In this document: positions 55,551 to 60,400 of the stretch, piece after piece
Layout: every line of letters begins with the position of its first letter
Numbering within the stretch: the first letter of the stretch is position 1
Assembly (NCBI GenBank): GCA_947623465.1
Contig: CANQGU010000008.1
Coordinates: 1 to 60,400, forward strand
Direction: 5' to 3'
Source of the DNA: an uncultured Clostridia bacterium
Lineage (GTDB): Bacteria; Bacillota; Clostridia; TANB77; CAG-508
DNA: 60,400 nucleotides
The notes under the pieces: model-generated
Database searches by the model: none
What the model saw: only the letters and a program-made list of their open reading frames with translations
Told to the model about the DNA's origin: nothing
Made by a program: the position numbers and the translations under genes

Positions 55551-56271
55551 TTACTCATAAAAATAATCTATAATTCCATTATATATTCCCCACGCAAGTT
55601 TATTTTGGTAATTGTCATCTAACAATTGTTTTTCTTCTTCTGGATTTGATAAAAATCCACATTCTACTATAGTAGTTGGAATTTCTACATTTTTTATTAT
55701 ATATATGTTATCTATAGTTTTTGAAACTCTATTATTTTCTTTTTGAATAGCTTCATTTAAATTTTCTTGTATTTGTTTTGCGAGTTTAGCTCCTCCCTCA
55801 TTTCCTTCTTTATAAAATGTCTGCCAACCATCATATTGAGGTTGAGGAATTTTGTTTAAATGAATAGATACAAAAATATCAGCTTGACTTTCATTTCCTA
55901 TCTTTACTCTATTTCTAATGTCAGATATTTTCTTTTGTTTTAAAGTTTTACTGTCAATATCATATATTGCATTTTCATCTGATCTTGTTAAGATTACAGT
56001 ACAGCCACTTTGCTCTAATAAATTTTGAAGCTTTAAAGCTATTTTTAAATTAGTTTGTGCTTCTGTTGTCCCGAGAAGAACTTTCGGCCCCTTCATCTGG
56101 CACACCGTGTCCTGCATCTACAATTACAGTTTTTCCTGATACTGGTAAACTTACTGTTGATATATAGTTATTTTCCTTGTTCTCATTTGTGCCTGTAAGC
56201 ATAAAAACAAATACAGATAAGAATATACATGAAACTACTAATAGTAGCCTTTTTTTATTTAGTACAATCAT
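55551..56271 (-). CDS. cwlD: Cortex-specific N-acetylmuramoyl-L-alanine amidase CwlD, intact only if CGG at 56071 is recoded
   Basis: Frame 0 from 56271 runs 73 codons. Skipping C of CGG at 56071-56073 gives 239 residues, the normal CwlD length. An N-terminal membrane helix is followed by the amidase_3 domain with the zinc-site region VDAGHGVPDEGA, the joint ESSS-G-TTEAQTNLKIALKL, VSIHLNKI and the late catalytic Glu in TTIVECGFLSN. CwlD, with PdaA, makes the muramic-delta-lactam of spore cortex needed for germination. The gene lies downstream of an unknown membrane protein and next to dprA. Confidence 0.93.
56071..56073 (-). other. CGG recoding site in cwlD
   Basis: The context is TCT CGG GAC. 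The shifted frame reads TCT GGG ACA (Ser-Gly-Thr) before the zinc-binding Glu of TEA. This is the only GGG case. Confidence 0.9.
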
Positions 56272-56344
56272 AAATTACCTCTCTTTTATGTTTTTTATAC
56301 ATTATATGTCTGAGGCTTTTTATTTATACTAGTTTATAAATATT

Positions 56345-57265
56345 TTATTTTTCCATCTCTCCATCATCAGCTAGGTACTGTATACTTTCTTGTTCTATCT
56401 CTTTTTGTTTATATTTCATTAATGCTTGTTTAAATAAATCTTCGTACTTTCCTTTAAAACCGCTTGAATCCATACCATTTAATTCAATATAACTAGAATA
56501 ATGAATTGCTGTATACAATACATCTCCCATTTTTGCTAATATATTGTCTTCATATTTTTCTACTTCATCATTTTCATCATATACAGTAACAAAATCTTTT
56601 CCATCACGAGTTATATATTCACGATGTAACATTTGCGCATCCTCATCATTTATATCTCTATCATACAGTGTTGCTGATAAAATTTCTTCACCATATTGAT
56701 TATTTTGACTTAATGTATATATATTATCCCCATTTTTTGCTTTCTTTCTTTCTGCTCCATAAATTATTCTTGTTGAATGTAATTTTATGCAATTTATATC
56801 TATATTTTTTCCCTCATGTGTTTTATTGTATTCCTCAACATATAACTTCTTAACTATATCTAATACATCATTTGGACCTTCAACATTATCAACTAGTTCA
56901 TCAACACTTTTTGATATATTTTCATTTATTGTTATTTCATTTGGAGATATACTATGTTTATTTACAGATACTAATAAACTAGATTTAAAATCAACATTGT
57001 CTACTACAATTATATCTTTATCAGTTGCATCAACCATTAGATCTGTTCTAGAATTTTCTATAGCATTTTCTCTAGCTTCATTTAAAGCTAAGGCTGCTTT
57101 TCCACCTAATACTCCACTAAAAATATATAAACCAATACTTGTGTAAAACATAATTTTTCTTCTTTGTTTTTTTGTTAAATGTTTTCCCTTCTTTTGTTCT
57201 TCTTGTCTTATTTTATGTCTTGTAAGATTTACTAATGTCATATCTATTTCTTTTTTCTTATCCAC
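56345..57265 (-). CDS. Membrane protein of unknown function with basic N-terminus
   Basis: The 306-residue protein has a Lys/Arg-rich cytoplasmic N-terminus (RHKIRQEEQKKGKHLTKKQR), one membrane helix at about residues 38-58 and a soluble outer region with scattered charged residues. The start is a GTG at 57265 placed after TAGGAGG; the ATG further upstream lacks a site. It is followed 73 bp later by cwlD and may be cotranscribed. The family is not recognised. Confidence 0.7.
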   Translation of the reverse strand: MDKKKEIDMTLVNLTRHKIRQEEQKKGKHLTKKQRRKIMFYTSIGLYIFSGVLGGKAALALNEARENAIENSRTDLMVDATDKDIIVVDNVDFKSSLLVSVNKHSISPNEITINENISKSVDELVDNVEGPNDVLDIVKKLYVEEYNKTHEGKNIDINCIKLHSTRIIYGAERKKAKNGDNIYTLSQNNQYGEEILSATLYDRDINDEDAQMLHREYITRDGKDFVTVYDENDEVEKYEDNILAKMGDVLYTAIHYSSYIELNGMDSSGFKGKYEDLFKQALMKYKQKEIEQESIQYLADDGEMEK

Positions 57266-57365
57266 TATTTTCCTCCTAAAAATAATAATTTCTACTTTAT
57301 TATACATCTTCTATACTGATTTTTCAATATTTGTAACATAAATGTAATATAGATATATTTTAAAT

Positions 57366-57399
57366 AAAAAAAGAAATGAGTAAACTCATTTCTTTTTTT
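57366..57399 (-). terminator. Rho-independent terminator of the HU gene
   Basis: AAAGAAATGAGT and ACTCATTTCTTT pair around two bases, with a T-run on the minus strand. Confidence 0.85.
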
Positions 57400-57413
57400 A
57401 TTTATATAAATTA

Positions 57414-57695
57414 TTATTTTTTACCATTTACAACTTCTTTTAAAGCTTTACCAGCTTTGAATACTGGAGCTTTAGATGCAGGTATTTTTATTTCTTCCTT
57501 AGTTTGTGGATTTCTACCTTTTCTAGCAGCTCTTTTTCTAACTTCGAAAGATCCAAATCCAACTAATTGAATTTTATCTCCTTTTTTTAATGCATCTGTA
57601 ACAACACTAACGAAAGCGTTAACTGATGCTTCTGCAACTTTCTTTGTTTCTCCTGTTTTTGCAGCCATAGCTGCTACTAATTCAGCTTTGTTCAT
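57414..57695 (-). CDS. hup: DNA-binding protein HU
   Basis: The 93-residue histone-like protein has the HU fold with MNKAELVAAMAAKTGETKK at the start, the signature VGFGSFEVRKRAARKGRNP of the DNA-binding arm and NGKK at the end. It compacts and bends DNA as a dimer. A TAGGAGGTAA ribosome site indicates high expression. Consistent with that, it contains no CGG. Confidence 0.96.
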   Translation of the reverse strand: MNKAELVAAMAAKTGETKKVAEASVNAFVSVVTDALKKGDKIQLVGFGSFEVRKRAARKGRNPQTKEEIKIPASKAPVFKAGKALKEVVNGKK

Positions 57696-57836
57696 TATAA
57701 TTACCTCCTAAAAAAATGTGTTTATGTAGTTACTTTAATGCTTATGTATTAGCACTTTATAATCTACTTTAATAATTTATTCGCCAATCTTCGATAAAAT
57801 CCCTCTTTTTTTAAGGATTTTTTTTAAGTTTTTTTC

Positions 57837-59399
57837 TTAAAATGCCTTTATTTCTTTTATTGCAAAAATTTTTAATACAAATATTAATAGAATATAAACT
57901 AAGCAACCACCTGATAATGCTATTATTATAGCCATTTTTTTTAATTCTATGCATTGTAAAAAGTTATATATAAGTATTGATATTATACTCATAATAATTG
58001 TTGCAAAAAATGGTTTAATTATAAATTTTTTAAATTCAAATTTCATTTTTATGCTTCTACTAAATATTACAATTTCTATTATAAATGCAATTACATTACA
58101 AAAAACATTTCCTATTATTGCTCCATATATTCCTATTTCTTTTTTAGGTATTAAAACTATGTTACAAATAAATTTTACTATCATCCCAATTCCAAAAGCT
58201 ATTGGCGGAATTTTTACTTTTCCAATTCCTTGTAATAAACCACTTAAAGTTTGAGCAAGTAACATAAAAATAATAGCAATACTGCTAGCTCTTAAATACA
58301 TAGCTCCACTTTGAGCATTTGGAAATAATAAACTTAAAATTTCTTTTGGAAATATAAACATAAGTGCAGTTATAGGTAAACCAACTAAAATGCTTACTAA
58401 AATAAACATTGTTGCTTTTTTTCCTACTTCAAATTTATTTCCTTTTGCCATTGTTTTAGATATATTTGGAACAAGTGCAGACACAAATGCACTGTTTAAA
58501 GCAAAAGGAAGTGCACATAAGCTATCTATTTTTCCACTTAAAATTCCATATTGTATTTTTGCTTTTTCTGGTTCCATATTTTGTTTTAAAAATCTTACTA
58601 TTGTAAATGAATCTATATTTTTATTAAAAGAAGATATTAAACTACTTATAGATATTGGCATTGCAACAGTTATAATTTGTTTTATTGTCTTTCTTATTCT
58701 TGTAGGCTTATAGTTTACAGATTGTAATATTTCTTGCCCAATTTCTTTTCTTTTTGATTTATAAAAAGCATATATATATGTAAAACTTGACATTGTTGCA
58801 AGTGTAGTTGCTAAATTTGCTGCTGCTGCCATAATTTTTGTATTGTTTTTTCCAAACACACATACCATTTCTACCAATAAACAAGTAAATATAGTTTTAA
58901 AAATTTGTTCTAAAGACTGTGATTTGGCAGTTGCAGAAAATGACATCCTACCATTAAAATATCCTCTTATTACAGCAGTTATAGATACAAAAAATATTGA
59001 TGGAGAAAGTGCAATTAATGAGTACTCCGCTTCTGGTATTTGTATCCAAGAGTTTGCTATTGTTTTGGCTCCTAAAAATAATAGTACTGAACCTGTAATA
59101 CCAATTAATGCAAATGTAACAAAAGCAATTTTAAAAATTTTATTTGCTCCTCTATTATCTCCTACAGCTAATCTTTCAGATACAAGTTTTGAAATTGCAT
59201 TTGGAACTCCTGTTGAAGAAAAAGTTAAAAGAAGCGCATAAATTTGAAAGCCACTACTGTATATTGCATTTCCTGCGTCTCCAAATCCCTCTTTATTAGT
59301 TAAATATAGCTTATAAATCAACCCTACTATTTTTATAAATACCTGTGATATTAGTAAAAAAAAGATTCCTTTTATAAAACTTTCTTTTTTATTTTTCAT
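57837..59399 (-). CDS. spoVB: SpoVB-like flippase (MurJ/MATE-type polysaccharide exporter family)
   Basis: The 520-residue protein has about fourteen membrane helices of the MOP superfamily and shows the SpoVB/YtgP features GLIYKLYLTNKEGFGDAG near the start and GVPNAISKLVSER. In Bacillus, SpoVB is needed for spore cortex synthesis and may flip lipid II. The start at 59399 is preferred over an upstream ATG because of the AAGGGG site. YtgP-like paralogues act in vegetative cells, so the sporulation role is inferred. Confidence 0.85.
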   Translation of the reverse strand: MKNKKESFIKGIFFLLISQVFIKIVGLIYKLYLTNKEGFGDAGNAIYSSGFQIYALLLTFSSTGVPNAISKLVSERLAVGDNRGANKIFKIAFVTFALIGITGSVLLFLGAKTIANSWIQIPEAEYSLIALSPSIFFVSITAVIRGYFNGRMSFSATAKSQSLEQIFKTIFTCLLVEMVCVFGKNNTKIMAAAANLATTLATMSSFTYIYAFYKSKRKEIGQEILQSVNYKPTRIRKTIKQIITVAMPISISSLISSFNKNIDSFTIVRFLKQNMEPEKAKIQYGILSGKIDSLCALPFALNSAFVSALVPNISKTMAKGNKFEVGKKATMFILVSILVGLPITALMFIFPKEILSLLFPNAQSGAMYLRASSIAIIFMLLAQTLSGLLQGIGKVKIPPIAFGIGMIVKFICNIVLIPKKEIGIYGAIIGNVFCNVIAFIIEIVIFSRSIKMKFEFKKFIIKPFFATIIMSIISILIYNFLQCIELKKMAIIIALSGGCLVYILLIFVLKIFAIKEIKAF

Positions 59400-59416
59400 A
59401 AAAATCGTGAAACCCC

Positions 59417-59445
59417 TTGACAAAATTACTTTTTTGTAATAAAAT
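59417..59445 (+). promoter_or_regulatory. Promoter of the rplM-rpsI operon
   Basis: TTGACA (59417-59422) and TAAAAT (59440-59445) are 17 bp apart. A leader of about 100 bases containing CCCCGGTGG follows before rplM. It may hold the L13 autoregulatory structure, but I cannot confirm the fold. Confidence 0.75.
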
Positions 59446-59552
59446 TATTCAGTATTATTAAAAATATGAATTAAATATAAAACTTCTCCCCGGTGGTTTT
59501 AAATTTAATTATCATATATATTAATTTTTAAAATAGGAGGGTATAAATTACC

Positions 59553-59987
59553 ATGAACAATACTACATACAGTGTTAAAAAAAGTGAAATACAAAGAAAA
59601 TGGTATATAATTGATGCTACAGGTAAACCTTTAGGTAGAGTTGCTACAGAAGCTGCAAGATTATTAGCTGGAAAGCATAAACCAATTTATACAAAAAACA
59701 TTGATACTGGTGATCATGTTATTATATTAAATTGTAAAGATGTATTACTAACAGGAAACAAAATAAACCAAAAAATGTATAGACATCACTCTGGCTACAT
59801 TGGTGGTATGAAAGAAGTTGTAGCAAAAGATATGATGGAAAAAAATCCTGAAAAAGCTATGATGTTAGCTGTAAAAGGAATGTTACCTCATAACTCTTTA
59901 GGAGCTCAAATGCTTAAAAAATTAAGAGTTTATGCAGGTTCTGAACATGAAAACCAAGCACAAAAACCAGAAATATGGAATTTTTAA
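59553..59987 (+). CDS. rplM: 50S ribosomal protein L13
   Basis: The 144-residue protein matches L13 over its full length: [58 protein letters not shown] and [19 protein letters not shown] precedes the ATG. It is the first gene of the usual rplM-rpsI pair. Confidence 0.98.
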   Translation: MNNTTYSVKKSEIQRKWYIIDATGKPLGRVATEAARLLAGKHKPIYTKNIDTGDHVIILNCKDVLLTGNKINQKMYRHHSGYIGGMKEVVAKDMMEKNPEKAMMLAVKGMLPHNSLGAQMLKKLRVYAGSEHENQAQKPEIWNF

Positions 59988-60007
59988 TTTAAAGGGAGGA
60001 AACATAA

Positions 60008-60400
60008 ATGCCTAAAACTGAAAAATATTATTATGGTACTGGTAGAAGAAAAAACGCTATTGCTAGAGTTAGATTAACAGAAGGAAAAGGAAATATAACA
60101 GTTAATGGAAAAAATTTAGATGAATATTTTGGTTTAGAAACATTAAAAGTTATAGTTAAACAACCTTTAAGCGTTACTAATTCTACAAGCAAATATGACG
60201 TAATAGCTACTGTAAAAGGTGGAGGTTATACAGGTCAAGCAGGTGCTGTTAGACATGGTATTGCAAGAGCTTTAAATGAAGCAAATTCAGAATATAGACC
60301 AATGCTTAAAACAAACGGATTCTTAACAAGAGATCCTCGTATGAAAGAAAGAAAAAAATACGGTCTTAAAAAAGCTAGAAAAGCTCCACAATTTAGTAAA
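60008..60400 (+). CDS. rpsI: 30S ribosomal protein S9 (cut by the window end)
   Basis: The reading frame starts at ATG 60008 after AAGGGAGG, 20 bp behind rplM. It is open to the window edge for 131 codons. [20 protein letters not shown] at the N-terminus and [14 protein letters not shown] and [20 protein letters not shown] near the C-terminus are characteristic of S9. The last visible residues are QFSK; one Arg and the stop are expected just outside. Confidence 0.98.
   Translation, partial: MPKTEKYYYGTGRRKNAIARVRLTEGKGNITVNGKNLDEYFGLETLKVIVKQPLSVTNSTSKYDVIATVKGGGYTGQAGAVRHGIARALNEANSEYRPMLKTNGFLTRDPRMKERKKYGLKKARKAPQFSK

Noticed and set aside
1260-56073. Treating the eleven frame breaks as ordinary pseudogenes or assembly indels
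   Set aside because: All breaks have the same CGG form on the coding strand, all restore Gly, and no other disabling changes are present in the genes.

Overview
The window looks like a chromosome segment of a low-GC, anaerobic, endospore-forming Firmicute, most likely an uncultured gut-type member of the Clostridia. The evidence is an alpha/beta-type SASP, SpoIIID, CwlD, YabG-Veg, a GerA-type germinant receptor operon, SpoVB, an oxygen-sensitive class III ribonucleotide reductase (NrdDG), strong AT bias and AGGAGG-type ribosome binding sites. No tRNA, rRNA, CRISPR array or transposase gene was found.

The main result is a recoding phenomenon. Ten genes of the host-like background appear frameshifted. 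In all eleven places the break is the same: an in-frame CGG codon after which the conserved protein continues in the +1 frame, so that C is skipped and the next three bases (GGA eight times, GGT twice, GGG once) are read as glycine. The genes are a long helical-repeat protein (CGG at 1260-1262), a YoeB/RelE-like toxin (14177), a GT39-like membrane glycosyltransferase (27636), HtrA (30253), a DUF3298-like protein (31872), GerAA (40186 and 41042), YabG (47540), a GH25-LysM lysozyme (48763), DprA (54551) and CwlD (56071). Five sites lie in plus-strand genes and six in minus-strand genes, and the extra C is always on the coding strand. By hand scan I found no other in-frame CGG in any host-like gene, although roughly 55-60 out-of-frame CGG triplets occur there. 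The only ordinary Arg CGG codons (14495 and 15461) are in one gene of foreign appearance (14465-15661). The simplest reading is that CGG is not a normal Arg codon here and that CGGN is decoded as Gly, by +1 frameshifting or quadruplet decoding.

Layout. 1-3.0 kb: two related helical-repeat proteins. 3.1-7.7 kb: a large MMPL/RND exporter divergent from a TetR regulator. 7.8-11.2 kb: nrdDG and a Crp/Fnr regulator. 11.3-13.7 kb: a Cd/Zn-type P-ATPase and its ArsR repressor with a duplicated operator. 13.7-14.3 kb: a YefM-YoeB-like toxin-antitoxin pair. 14.4-15.85 kb: a foreign-looking Ala-rich coiled-coil protein with a barrel domain, bounded by short repeats. 15.85-18.3 kb: copper ATPase and chaperone. 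18.4-29.9 kb: HAD phosphatase, SASP, unknown genes, RNase HI, alpha-glucan phosphorylase, a P-loop protein and two membrane glycosyltransferases. 30-33 kb: HtrA and an envelope-related operon. 33-39.7 kb: RNA and translation genes (TrmH-like, TrmL, LepA, compact AlaRS), rhodanese, HIT and a DnaA-box cluster. 39.9-44.6 kb: the gerA operon. 44.6-51.8 kb: a surface protein with duplicated FGE-like domain, veg, yabG, lysozyme, an AraC-type regulator and two unknown genes. 51.9-54 kb: a probable small RNA, an MFS transporter and an acetyltransferase. 54-60.4 kb: spoIIID, dprA, cwlD, HU, spoVB and the start of the rplM-rpsI operon.

Much of the right half serves sporulation, spore cortex and coat processing and germination. 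The CGG sites are concentrated in these and other probably low-expression genes and are absent from translation and core metabolic genes.
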